This document shows, in pieces, positions 25,848-33,934 of a stretch of DNA of 64,000 nt. How positions within the stretch are numbered: position 1 is the stretch's first letter; each line of letters begins with the position of its first letter. The position numbers and the translations under genes were made by a program. The stretch covers positions 2,961,501 through 3,025,500 of the forward strand of contig NZ_CP126107.1 in NCBI RefSeq assembly GCF_030123365.1, read 5' to 3'. This DNA is from Neobacillus sp. SuZ13. GTDB taxonomy: Bacteria > Bacillota > Bacilli > Bacillales > Cytobacillaceae. The notes under the pieces were generated by a model. The model saw only the letters and a program-made list of their open reading frames with translations, searched no databases and was not told where the DNA came from.

Positions 25848-26396
25848 TTGAAGGATATGAATACAATGGAAGCATTACAGAAGTTTAAAGTCTTAGCGTT
25901 TCATTATCTTGGTGAATTGGATAATTTCAGTATGGAGCAGTTAAAGAGACAACCGAGTGAGGACGAGTGGTCGATTGGACAAATGTATCAGCATCTGATT
26001 AACTCGGCTCTTTATATGCATCTTCGCAATATTGACCATTGCATAATGCAGAGCAAGAATGCTTTGGTCTCTCCAATGGAAAAAACAAGGGAAGGTGCAG
26101 CGATATTTGAACAGAATGGCTTCCCTCCCATACGTATTAAAGTTCCGCATTCCCCACAGTATACACCTGTGCAGCCGGAAAGCAAAGAACAACTGATCCA
26201 AGGTTTGAACACCGTAATCCATCGAATGGAAGAAGCGGAGCCAAAACTTCAAAAGGCACCAAAACAGAATACAGTCTCCCATCCGAGATTCGGTGCGTTA
26301 CATGCGAAAGAGTGGTTTTTACTTATTGAAATGCACTTTCGTCATCATCTTCTTCAGTTGGACCGTTTGAAAAAAGATTTAGAAAGGAACGTTTAA
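25848..26396 (+). CDS. DinB family protein
   Basis: A 182-residue four-helix-bundle protein of the DinB/YfiT superfamily. Metal-ligand histidines are visible in MYQHLINSALY and in the C-terminal EMHFRHHLLQLDRLK; SEDEWSIGQMYQHL is the common helix-2 pattern. Members are thiol- or metal-dependent transferases, often stress induced. AAAGGAG precedes TTG 25848; ATG 25857 is also possible. Its stop abuts the next start. Confidence 0.85.
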   Translation: MKDMNTMEALQKFKVLAFHYLGELDNFSMEQLKRQPSEDEWSIGQMYQHLINSALYMHLRNIDHCIMQSKNALVSPMEKTREGAAIFEQNGFPPIRIKVPHSPQYTPVQPESKEQLIQGLNTVIHRMEEAEPKLQKAPKQNTVSHPRFGALHAKEWFLLIEMHFRHHLLQLDRLKKDLERNV

Positions 26397-26876
26397 ATGA
26401 TGGAGAGGGACATGACAAGATTATTAGGTGAGCAAAGCCGCTACTGGATTGGCGTCGTATCCGCATCACATGTAAAGCTGGGGGTTTTAGGTGGATTTGC
26501 CCAGCTCTGCCATGGCAAATCAGGACCTTTAAAGCGTATGTGTCCTAACGATTGGCTGATATACTACTCTCCACGAACGGATTTGGCAAAGGGAGAGGCG
26601 CTCCAAGCATTCACCGCCATTGGACAGGTTGCTGATGAAAGAGTATACGAATATCAGATGTCCGAATCCTTTGTGCCATTCCGCCGAAATATCCGATATA
26701 TACCATGTCAGGAAGTAAAGATTGCCGATTTATTGGAGAAGCTTAGCTTCACGCGTGGGAATCGAAATTGGGGGTATTCCTTCCGCTATGGTCATTTTGA
26801 GATTGGGCAAGAAGATTTTCTGACGATTGCTGGCGCCATGCTGGGAGATGCGGAATACATTACAAAGTATACCTAA
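26397..26876 (+). CDS. EVE domain protein
   Basis: A 159-residue PUA-like EVE-domain protein. It starts with YWIGVVSASHVKLGVLGGFAQLCHGKSGPLKRM and continues DWLIYYSPRTDL, FTAIGQVADERVYEYQM and FRRNIRYI, covering nearly the whole protein. EVE domains read modified bases in RNA or DNA. It is translationally linked to the DinB gene, whose stop is immediately before the ATG. Together with the WYL regulator this resembles a small nucleic-acid stress module. Confidence 0.88.
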   Translation: MMERDMTRLLGEQSRYWIGVVSASHVKLGVLGGFAQLCHGKSGPLKRMCPNDWLIYYSPRTDLAKGEALQAFTAIGQVADERVYEYQMSESFVPFRRNIRYIPCQEVKIADLLEKLSFTRGNRNWGYSFRYGHFEIGQEDFLTIAGAMLGDAEYITKYT

Positions 26877-26965
26877 TAGCCAATACTGTGCTAGTTTTGC
26901 TTTTTTATTTGCCATTACCGATGTCAAAACGCGGATTTACAACGTTAAGGAAATACATATATAAA

Positions 26966-27006
26966 AAGCCTAATTTCTCAGGTGTTATAAGTGAGAAATT
27001 AGGCTT
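26966..27006. terminator. Terminator
   Basis: AAGCCTAATTTCTCA / TGAGAAATTAGGCTT, preceded by an A run and followed by TAG; usable from both sides. Confidence 0.75.
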
Positions 27007-27088
27007 TAGTTACTTATGAAAGACGCTTTTTCCTGAATAAGCCAGAAGCTTTATATTGGAAAAAGTGAGTTATAAATAAGCTGCTATT

Positions 27089-27733
27089 CTAGTTAGGCTG
27101 CTTGCTGAAATCTCTCTGAGCTCCCCTATAGCTTCCAATAAGATTTTGATAACCAGGAAGATGGCGAGAAATTAAAGCGCCAAAACCTTCAACATCATTG
27201 CGCCAATCACGTTGTAATTCGCATGCTATGCTAAACCAGTTCAGAAGCTGCACCCCACCATGGGCCATACGCATTAATGCCGCATCCGCTACTTGTTTAC
27301 TGAATGTTCCAGAAGCATCAGTAGCAACAAATACTTCATAACCAGCGTTCACAGCGGAAAGTGCAGGAAATGCAACACAAACATCTGTTACTACGCCCGC
27401 AATGATCAGTTGTTTTTTCCCAGTTTCTTCGATTGCTTTGACAAAATCTTCATTATCCCATGCGTTAATTTGTCCAGGACGAGCTATTTTTGGCGCATGA
27501 GGAAAAAGTTCAACCAATTCTTGCATGAGTGGCCCATTAGGCCCGTTTTCAAAGCTTGTTGTTAAAATAACTGGTAAATCAAAAAACTTAGCAGTGTTAG
27601 CAAGAGCCATAACATTGTTCTTGAATTCATCAACACCATAGTCACGCACAAGACCGGAGATAAGGCCGGTTTGATGATCAACTAAAAGAACGGCAGCATC
27701 ATCTTTATTAAGACGAGAATAGAAATCAGACAT
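27089..27733 (-). CDS. Isochorismatase-family hydrolase (YcaC-like)
   Basis: A 214-residue cysteine hydrolase. The catalytic triad is visible as Asp in LLVDHQTG, Lys in GKKQLIIAG and the nucleophile Cys in VVTDVCVAFPA. The NAWDNEDFVKAIEETG segment and the C-terminal extension QRDWRNDVEGFGALI... are typical of the YcaC subgroup, whose substrate is unknown. RBS AAAGGGAGG precedes the ATG. It lies 200 bases from the FMN reductase gene on the same strand. Confidence 0.9.
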   Translation of the reverse strand: MSDFYSRLNKDDAAVLLVDHQTGLISGLVRDYGVDEFKNNVMALANTAKFFDLPVILTTSFENGPNGPLMQELVELFPHAPKIARPGQINAWDNEDFVKAIEETGKKQLIIAGVVTDVCVAFPALSAVNAGYEVFVATDASGTFSKQVADAALMRMAHGGVQLLNWFSIACELQRDWRNDVEGFGALISRHLPGYQNLIGSYRGAQRDFSKQPN

Positions 27734-27927
27734 TTTATTGTCCTCCCTTTAATTAAGTATAAGTAATCGAAGAAGATTCATAGATTGGAAAATGGATGTT
27801 AAACTCCTTCGTTTGTTCCAATGTAATTGAACGAACGGATTACTGGAATTCGTTTTCTAAAAACTCATTATGTGTTAGTAGTATTTTCATAAAAATGATT
27901 GAAAAAGCTTGGACTTTTTCAATTAAT

Positions 27928-28479
27928 CTAGAGCTGGAGTGTGTTGATCCACTGAATAAATTGATGTAAATATTGTTGAAGATAACGTTTTGTTTGTTCG
28001 TCTGTAAGGACTTTCTGTTCAGAATCAATCTTTTTATGTACTTGGGAAATCAACACTTTTTGAAATGGAAGAACATGAACCTGCATGGCCTCTAGTACTT
28101 GTCTTATTTGCAATTGAGCAAAGGCAGTACCTAATCCCCCAGGAGTTGCACCAATTAAACCAACCGGTTTTCTACTAAGAACGGCGGATTCCCGAGGTCT
28201 TGATGCCCAGTCCAACGCATTCTTTAATACGCCTGGAATTCCAGAATTGTACTCTGGACTTATAATAATGATACCGTCAACGTCCTGGATAGCAGATTTA
28301 AATGATGTCACTGTTTCTGGAACACTTATTTCTAAGTCTTCGTTGAACAAAGGTAGATCATTAATCTCGATCCAACGAAATTGAAGGGAATCATCCATCT
28401 CTGTTAATGATTGAGCAATGATTCGATTATAAGAGTTTTTTCGTAAACTACCACAAATAAGGCCGATGGTCTTAGTCAT
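27928..28479 (-). CDS. NADPH-dependent FMN reductase family protein
   Basis: A 183-residue flavodoxin-fold reductase. The phosphate-binding loop is GSLRKNSYNR at residues 10-19, and IIISPEYNSGIPGVLKNALDWASRP is the family's flavin-binding hallmark. It should reduce FMN, quinones or azo/chromate substrates with NADPH. RBS AAGGAGGAA precedes the ATG. Confidence 0.92.
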   Translation of the reverse strand: MTKTIGLICGSLRKNSYNRIIAQSLTEMDDSLQFRWIEINDLPLFNEDLEISVPETVTSFKSAIQDVDGIIIISPEYNSGIPGVLKNALDWASRPRESAVLSRKPVGLIGATPGGLGTAFAQLQIRQVLEAMQVHVLPFQKVLISQVHKKIDSEQKVLTDEQTKRYLQQYLHQFIQWINTLQL

Positions 28480-28754
28480 ACATTTCCTCCTTGTTTAAAA
28501 TTATTTTAATGTTACCATAATATACCAAAACAAAAGAGTGTCGTTATACCTAATTGTCTGATTATTTAATTGAGTTTTCTTATTATTCGGCTAGTGTTTT
28601 GCAAGCTATGGCAAATGGTCTATGTCAATTTTATTTTCTTTTTCAATTACTATATATTTCAATCATCCTAGTAACTATAAAGAATTGGAGGGAGTGTAGA
28701 AATGAAAGAAAAGAAAGTGGCCTGGTTAAAACTCTTTTAAGATTGTTTAATTTG

Positions 28755-29126
28755 TAGCGGAGGTTGCGGCTGCGACTCATGTTTTACTTCATGTTGAAGA
28801 TGGTCATATCCATGCAGAGTATTTAGTAAAGTTTGTAAATGCAAAAGGATTTCAAAAAGAAGATTCCCAAGGAGGATTGCTTAAAGGCCGATCTGAATTT
28901 CTATTGGATGAATATCGCTGGATGCTTAAGCTATGTATTCAAAGGAAAGGAAAATCCCACAAGGCCAGGTAGATTGGCTTCATTTATCCTTCTTTGACAT
29001 TTTTGAACAATATCGTTATTTGGAAGAGAAAATCTCCGATTATCAACGTTTTTCAAAGAATATATGAACAACGAAGAAGCACGAAAATTATTGTTAGAGT
29101 ATTTATCGTTAACTAATCCTTGTTAA
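28755..29126 (+). pseudogene. Decayed gene of unknown family
   Basis: The frame from 28755 reads VAEVAAATHVLLHVEDGH... to YRWMLKL, then shifts: QGQVDWLHLSFFDIFEQY... and, after another shift, NNEEARKLLLEYLSLTNPC and stop at 29124. The three pieces read as one protein-like sequence with two frameshifts and no start. The rest of the 28480-29359 gap shows no further gene. Confidence 0.5.
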
Positions 29127-29190
29127 GCTAACGGGAGCAAGAGTTGAAGGTCCAGCTGCCATTTATGGTGGCTTTTTCTTCTTGTGCTAA
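29127..29190 (+). repeat. Hairpin repeat element of the 'GGGTGCAAGAGTTGAAG' family
   Basis: CTAACGGGAGCAAGAGTTGAAGGTCC followed by the hairpin AGCTGCCATTTATGGTGGCTTTTTC. Relatives lie near 37686, 38590, 42229, 55738 and 62370. Confidence 0.5.
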
Positions 29191-29359
29191 CGAAGCAGGA
29201 GGGAGTGGAAGAGTCCAGATTAATCATTGGTCAGCAAACGGGCCATTTTGTTGATTAATTAAATTCCTATTATTTTGTTGTGATAATTAAGTAAAAAAGA
29301 CCGTAAATATACTGTGGATATGTTAAGACTTTAATTAGGATAGGAGTGAATAAGCAAAT

Positions 29360-30556
29360 ATGAAACAAAGGATGCGCGTCCTTATTTCTGGTGCGAGCAT
29401 TGCCGGTCCGGCACTCGCTTACTGGCTTCATCGGCACGGATTCTCCGTGACTGTAATAGAACGTGCACCAGCATTGCGCATGGGTGGTTACGGGGTTGAT
29501 ATCCGTGGTGCAGCCATTACGGTGCTTAAGGGGATGGGTATACTCGGTCAAGTTCGTGCATCTGACACGAACATGACTGGAGTTTACTTCGTGAACTGCA
29601 AAGGCAAGATTGAATGTCAAATAAGCGAAGCAAGTATGGGGAACCAGCAGGGTCTGGACATCGAAATCATGCGTGACGATCTTAGTAACATTTTGTACGA
29701 TTTAACCAAGGATACAGTTGAATACATTTGGGGAGATTCGATTTCCGCAATACATGAGACTGAAGCAGGTGCTGAAGTTCAATTTATACATGGCAAGCCA
29801 CAGACATTTGACCTGGTCGTCGGTGCGGACGGGCTCCATTCAAATGTGCGCACCTTAACTTTTGGCGATGAAGCACAGTTTAAACGTACGCTTGGCTGTT
29901 ATATCTCGATTTTCACCCTCGAGAATTACAACAACCTCGACCACCGCCAATTGTTATATACGATACCAGGCAAAACTGTAGGTATGTATAGCGCTCGTGA
30001 CAATACCGAAGCAAGAGGAATGTTCTTGTTCCAATCAGCGGAATTGACGTACGACCGCTATGATACAGAATCTCAAAAAAAACTTGTTGAAAATGCCTTC
30101 TTAGGCCATACCGGTTGGGAAACCTCGCAATTACTCAAAACCATGAAAGATGCAACAGACTTTTATTTTGACGAGATTTGTCAAATTCACATGCCGACAT
30201 GGTCAAAGGGGCGGATTACATTGGTAGGAGATGCGGCGTATGGCCCATCACCTTTATCGGGTCAAGGCTCTAGCCTGGCGATTGTCGGGGCTTTTATATT
30301 AGCTGGTGAACTTAAAGCTGCAGATGGCGATTTCGCCCGTGCATTTGTTGCCTATGAACAAAAAATGAGAAAGTTTGTTGAGAAAAATCAAAAAATAGGA
30401 CGAATAGCTGCAGGGAGTATGATTGAAAAATCAAGCTTCAAAATCTTTCTACGCAATTTAATGATGCGTATTCCCGCCATTATGGTTGTACAATTTAAGT
30501 TGATATCGAAAATGATCGCGAAAGCTGCTAACGGGATAGAGCTGAAAGATTATTGA
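29360..30556 (+). CDS. FAD-dependent monooxygenase (PHBH/TetX group)
   Basis: A 398-residue flavoprotein. N-terminal Rossmann motif VLISGASIAGPALAYWLHRHGFSVTVIER, the FAD/NAD motif VVGADGLHSNVR at mid-protein, and the C-terminal FAD-binding LVGDAAYGPSPLSGQGSSLAIVGAF are all intact. It belongs with TetX-like and aromatic hydroxylases that use NADPH and O2. The substrate is not evident, and no neighbouring catabolic genes help. Confidence 0.92.
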   Translation: MKQRMRVLISGASIAGPALAYWLHRHGFSVTVIERAPALRMGGYGVDIRGAAITVLKGMGILGQVRASDTNMTGVYFVNCKGKIECQISEASMGNQQGLDIEIMRDDLSNILYDLTKDTVEYIWGDSISAIHETEAGAEVQFIHGKPQTFDLVVGADGLHSNVRTLTFGDEAQFKRTLGCYISIFTLENYNNLDHRQLLYTIPGKTVGMYSARDNTEARGMFLFQSAELTYDRYDTESQKKLVENAFLGHTGWETSQLLKTMKDATDFYFDEICQIHMPTWSKGRITLVGDAAYGPSPLSGQGSSLAIVGAFILAGELKAADGDFARAFVAYEQKMRKFVEKNQKIGRIAAGSMIEKSSFKIFLRNLMMRIPAIMVVQFKLISKMIAKAANGIELKDY

Positions 30557-31001
30557 TATGGATAGTTATAGAAGAGTTTTAGCCCAACATTAATTTTGGG
30601 GTTGGAGTGTTGCTATCAACAAGTGACATAACAAATAATGGTGACTACCATTCAGTAAAAATAAAACCCGAACAATTTTCCGCTTATCAAGCTAAGCGTA
30701 AAAAAGACCCTTAAGCCTTTAAAAATATTTTCAATCTTCCGCAATCGGGCGCTTTTCTTTAATAAAAGGGTGTCTTTTTATAATGATTTAGATTCTAGAA
30801 CAATACAATTAAGGGATTAGATGATAAAAGTGTATAAGAGATTGTGAAGGTTTTCCCAAGCTAATCAATAAGGAATTAATGAAGATTATTTTTGATCGAC
30901 TTACATCATAATTTTGGTGACTTTGCGCCTTATTAGGTATCATAAAAAAATTTTTATATAAAAAATGTAGAGGGACAAACTAGATTTGAAAGGGTGAAGT
31001 T
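30557..31001. other. Non-coding stretch with a long imperfect hairpin
   Basis: No gene seen. AAAAAGACCCTT near 30701 can pair with AAGGGTGTCTTTTT near 30766, enclosing CGCAATCGGGCGCTTTTCTTT, which resembles the intergenic hairpin repeat family. Confidence 0.4.
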
Positions 31002-31139
31002 ATGGAAAAGAATAAAAAATCATCGGAGAATTTAAGTTATGAGTCAGATGGAAAAATGGGTAAAAACCATAATACGGTAAAAGATAACAAAAAAGATCAG
31101 GCTGATGATTTCTTTAATACCACACAAAACAGCGAATAA
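31002..31139 (+). CDS. Small hydrophilic protein (45 aa), unknown
   Basis: A 45-residue Lys/Asn/Asp-rich peptide starting MEKNKKSSENLSYESDGKMG. A good RBS (GAAAGGGTGAAG) precedes the ATG and a terminator follows at once, which supports expression. The composition recalls small acid-soluble or sporulation-type Bacillus proteins, but I do not recognise it. Confidence 0.55.
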   Translation: MEKNKKSSENLSYESDGKMGKNHNTVKDNKKDQADDFFNTTQNSE

Positions 31140-31145
31140 AAAATA

Positions 31146-31176
31146 AAACCTACTTACAACCTGTGTAAGTAGGTTT
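31146..31176 (+). terminator. Terminator after the 45-aa gene
   Basis: AAACCTACTTAC / GTAAGTAGGTTT followed by TTAC. Confidence 0.8.
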
Positions 31177-31325
31177 TTACTAGATTTTACCAACAGATGA
31201 AAACAAGCTATCCGAATGGGACAAATATTTATGTATGTTGTGCGGGGATTTAAAACTTGGACGATTGATTTAAAGCCCTAAAATCTCGTCCAACCCGCAA
31301 TCATTTGTAGCTTTGAACGATAATT

Positions 31326-31727
31326 TGCTTATGAAATGGCTGTAAGCCAGGTTTTGTCCTTCCGTACTACAATCGGCAGCAAGCCTCGTACTAGAAGTGT
31401 AGTCATCTATCTACCGGCCAATGGCCGATTCATCCGTTAGGTTCATTTCCCGCAGGATGATGCCCCTACCATAATTTGGGTTGCTCGCTCGTGGGGTTTA
31501 CCCGTTCCATCTTTTCCGTTTCCAGAAAAGCTCGTCACTGTGGCACTTTCAGGTTAATCTCAGCATATCCAAAAGGACTTAGCATGATTTCACCGCCGTC
31601 AGCCGAAATGTTTAATCGGCTGCCCACCTTTGCAGATGGCACGAACACTACAGGCATCTCAGCACTGTGCGAGCCTGGACTTTCCTCAGCTCCTGTAAAG
31701 GAACCGCGACTACTCACCATTTCATGT
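31326..31727 (-). ncRNA. rnpB: RNase P RNA, B type (rnpB)
   Basis: On the minus strand all conserved regions are present: GAGGAAAGTCC, GCTCGCACAGTGCTGAGATGCC, TAGTGTTCGTGCC, GAAAGTGCCACAGTGACG, GGTAAACCCC, CGAGCGAGCAACCC, GGTAGATAGATGA, GTACGAGG and ACAAAACCTGGCTTACAG. The ~400-nt length and GGTAGGGG element are those of the Bacillus B type. Helix P1 can form from ATGAAATGG and CCATTTCAT at the ends. It appears more diverged from B. subtilis than I would expect of a Bacillus chromosomal copy and lacks the usual neighbours (gpsB region). Ends are approximate. Confidence 0.93.
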
Positions 31728-31997
31728 TTTTGAATTCGTTCAGAAGCGACAACACATACTATATCAAGGATACGATGATAAATCATTAGTAGTTTCATTC
31801 CAATGTTTCCAATTATGTTTGTTATTTTTAGGTTAATTTCTCCAAAGGTCAATTTAATATTTAATTTAATACTTTCCACAGCAACAAAAGTCACAAAAAA
31901 AATGGTACAAGGTAATTTATTGAGATTTGTACTTGATATTATGAAGGATAACTTCACACCATGATTCATCTTAAACATTAGAATTGAGGGAAATAAG

Positions 31998-32876
31998 ATG
32001 CTTGTAATTGAAAATGATTGGCTAAAGGTAGATATAGAAAGAAACGATGCAGAAGTACGAGGAGTAAAGCATAAGAAAAATGGGCTAGACTATATGTGGA
32101 CAGGGGATAACGCTTACTGGGGACGAGTCTCTCCTGTCTTATTTCCGATTGTTGGACGGTTAAAAGGGGATCAGTATCAACTGGATGATCATACCTACAA
32201 GATGTCACAGCATGGCTTTTTGCGTGATGTTGTATTCGAAGTAGAAGAGCAGACAGAAACAACCGTTTCTTTTGTGTTTGAGTCTGCTGGACGCTTCAGT
32301 CATGTTTATCCTTATGAATTTAAAGCGATCATTCGTTATTTAATCAAAGAGGATTCACTGATGGTTCAGTGGAAAATAGTAAATGAAAACAAGGAAGAAA
32401 TGTATTTTTCAATCGGTGCTCATCCTGCATATAAGATTCCGCTTGTAGAAAATGAAACCATTGAGGACTACCGTTTAAACTTTACTCCTGCAGCAAATAA
32501 ACATGTAATGGAATATGAGCTAAAGGATTCTCTGATCCATGAGAGAGGAAATGCAAATGATATTTCAACAATTCAACTCAAGCCCTCTTTATTTGCACAT
32601 GATGCTCTTGTCTACAGCAATATCGATCAAATTACACTGGAATCTAATAAATCAGGTCATGGAATAGAAGTATTGTTTGATAAATTCCCGTTTGTTGGAA
32701 TTTGGTCGAAATATATGGACACTACTGGCACTATAGCACCATTTGTTTGCATAGAGCCTTGGTACGGTATTGCCGATACCTATAAAACATCTGGGAACTT
32801 GAAGGAGAAGATGGGAGTGAATAAGCTTGAAGCAGGAGAAACATTCCAAGCTGAATATAAAATGAAGTTTAAATAA
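31998..32876 (+). CDS. Aldose 1-epimerase family protein (LacX-like)
   Basis: A 292-residue galactose-mutarotase-fold protein of the LacX branch. Markers are YWGRVSPVLFPIVGRL, QHGFLRDVVFEV with the conserved His, FSIGAHPAYKIPL with the catalytic His, and the final CIEPWYGIAD with the catalytic Glu. It would interconvert sugar anomers. It stands between rnpB (divergent) and the tRNA/tmRNA row and has no sugar genes nearby. Confidence 0.9.
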   Translation: MLVIENDWLKVDIERNDAEVRGVKHKKNGLDYMWTGDNAYWGRVSPVLFPIVGRLKGDQYQLDDHTYKMSQHGFLRDVVFEVEEQTETTVSFVFESAGRFSHVYPYEFKAIIRYLIKEDSLMVQWKIVNENKEEMYFSIGAHPAYKIPLVENETIEDYRLNFTPAANKHVMEYELKDSLIHERGNANDISTIQLKPSLFAHDALVYSNIDQITLESNKSGHGIEVLFDKFPFVGIWSKYMDTTGTIAPFVCIEPWYGIADTYKTSGNLKEKMGVNKLEAGETFQAEYKMKFK

Positions 32877-32996
32877 CAGTCGAAAGGAGATTGTCTATTT
32901 GTTTCTAATTATTAATGATAAAGTTAGGCTTCCATCCAATCCTATTTAGGTGAATGCTCATAGATTACATTGACTATTAATAAAAGGAGGATATTA

Positions 32997-33125
32997 ATGT
33001 ATTACTACATTCTTTATCATCACTATCATCCTTGGTATAGACCAACAGTAATTCCATTTATTCCTCCACCACCAGTGCCGCCAGCAGCTGTTACCTATCG
33101 GAATATGTTGAATGGATTTCGGTAA
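32997..33125 (+). CDS. Tyr/His/Pro-rich small protein (42 aa)
   Basis: A 42-residue peptide starting MYYYILYHHYHPWYRPTVIPF followed by PPPPVPPAA, then YRNMLNGFR. AAAAGGAGGATATTA gives it a very strong RBS. Four Pro in a row and clustered aromatic residues suggest a spore-coat-like or structural peptide. It sits just before the tRNA-tmRNA row. Not recognised. Confidence 0.6.
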   Translation: MYYYILYHHYHPWYRPTVIPFIPPPPVPPAAVTYRNMLNGFR

Positions 33126-33238
33126 TCAGTAAAATCGGGACTTTTGAACTACCAAATTTTACAGCTATCTTCCAAATTGAATCAATGATATATTGTTCTT
33201 GTAAGTTCTTAACGGAACTGACGCAAAACTTTTATTAC

Positions 33239-33329
33239 AGAGAAGTACTCAAGAGGCTGAAGAGGCGCCCCTGCTAAGGGTGTAGGTCGGGTAACCGGCG
33301 CGAGGGTTCAAATCCCTTCTTCTCTGCCA
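33239..33329 (+). tRNA. tRNA-Ser (anticodon GCU)
   Basis: Acceptor AGAGAAG / CTTCTCT, discriminator G and encoded CCA. Anticodon stem-loop CGCCC CTGCTAA GGGTG with GCT anticodon, a long variable arm (GTAGGTCGGGTAACCGGCGC), and T-arm GGTTCAAATCCC. It differs from the usual Bacillus gene by paired changes at the acceptor tip (A-U instead of G-C) and a wobble in the T-stem. Confidence 0.95.
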
Positions 33330-33338
33330 TTATATTAT

Positions 33339-33699
33339 GGGGATGTCTTGGTATCGACAGGGATTGTTTGAGCTTATATTGCGAGTCGAGGGATTCGGCC
33401 TCGTTAAAACGATAAAGCCTATAACTGGCAAACATAACAACAACTTCGCCTTCGCTGCCTAATAACAGACGATAGCGGTTCCTCCCTCCATCGTCCATGT
33501 GGTAGGGTAAGGGACTCATTCCAAGTGGACTACGCCGGATTCCACCGTCTGAGGATGAAGGAAGAGAATAACCAGACTAGCCGCCTCAATGCCTGTCGGT
33601 AGGCTAAAAGAAGTGGGCGAAACCTAATTCTACTGACTACACTCGTAGAAGTATAAGTGCCAAGATCTTTGCACACGGGTTCAACTCCCGTCATTTCCA
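33339..33699 (+). ncRNA. ssrA: tmRNA (ssrA), tag peptide (A)GKHNNNFAFAA
   Basis: GGGGATG pairs with CATTTCC to form the tRNA-like acceptor. Tag frame 33427-33462 encodes GKHNNNFAFAA and stop; the first Ala comes from the charged tmRNA. Also seen are GCGAGTCGAGGG, GGCCTCGTTAAAAC, CCTCCCTCCATCG, GGATTCCACCGTCTGAGGATGAA, ACACTCGTAGAAG and the T-loop GGGTTCAACTCCC. After the discriminator A comes CTA, so the CCA tail is not encoded. smpB is not adjacent. Confidence 0.96.
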
Positions 33700-33720
33700 C
33701 TAAAACAACAACTAATTTTT

Positions 33721-33792
33721 ACCGCAGTAGTAAAGTGGCAGTCCATTTGGCGTTTAACCGATCGGTCGTAGGTTCGAGTCCTACCTGCGGAG
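33721..33792 (+). pseudogene. Degenerate tRNA-Asn
   Basis: The 3' half (AACCGATCGGTCGTAGGTTCGAGTCCTACCTGCGGAG) is that of Bacillus tRNA-Asn(GUU), and CCGCAGTAG is its 5' end. The D arm is scrambled (TAAAGTGGCAGTCC in place of CTCAGTGGTAGAGC), the anticodon stem-loop reads TTTGGCGTTTAACCGAT with U33 and the GTT anticodon lost, position 1 mispairs, and no CCA follows. Confidence 0.8.
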
Positions 33793-33794
33793 TT

Positions 33795-33869
33795 TAGTCC
33801 AACAAAGACACTAGGAAACTGGTCAGGGCGGGAACGCAGCAGCCATAACTAGTGAAATTGTGTGGGCTA
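33795..33869 (+). ncRNA. Minimal SRP RNA (4.5S-like hairpin)
   Basis: The Ffh-binding core GGTCAGG-GCG-GGAA-CGC-AGCAGCC has the GGAA tetraloop and the asymmetric CAGG/AGCA loop. The tip stem is GCG/CGC rather than UCC/GGA, a compensatory change. Outside it pair CACTAG/CTAGTG, ACAA/TTGT and TAGTCC/GGGCTA, giving a single ~75-nt hairpin. The Alu domain usual in Bacillus SRP RNA is absent: the degenerate tRNA-Asn ends two bases upstream. Confidence 0.85.
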
Positions 33870-33892
33870 TTACATAGACCTAAAAAAGCTCA

Positions 33893-33934
33893 AAACGCTA
33901 AACTCCATTTTAATATGGGGTTTAGCGTTTTTTT
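33893..33934 (+). terminator. Terminator of the tRNA-Ser/tmRNA/SRP RNA unit
   Basis: AAACGCTAAACTCC / GGGGTTTAGCGTTT followed by TTTTCG. No other terminator lies between 33239 and here, so the RNAs likely share a transcript. Confidence 0.85.

Noticed and set aside
24842..26876. WYL regulator-DinB-EVE as an anti-phage system
   Set aside because: Each part occurs in defence contexts, but no nuclease, methyltransferase or other effector accompanies them here.
28554..28757. Open frame of 67 codons starting at TTG
   Set aside because: No RBS, biased composition and overlap with a decayed gene; not supported as coding.
31476..31978. Open frames on both strands around 31.5-32.0 kb
   Set aside because: They lie over the RNase P RNA and its flank; no RBS and no family resemblance.
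33274..33519. Minus-strand open frame of 81 codons
   Set aside because: It lies inside tRNA-Ser and tmRNA; the RNA genes explain the sequence.
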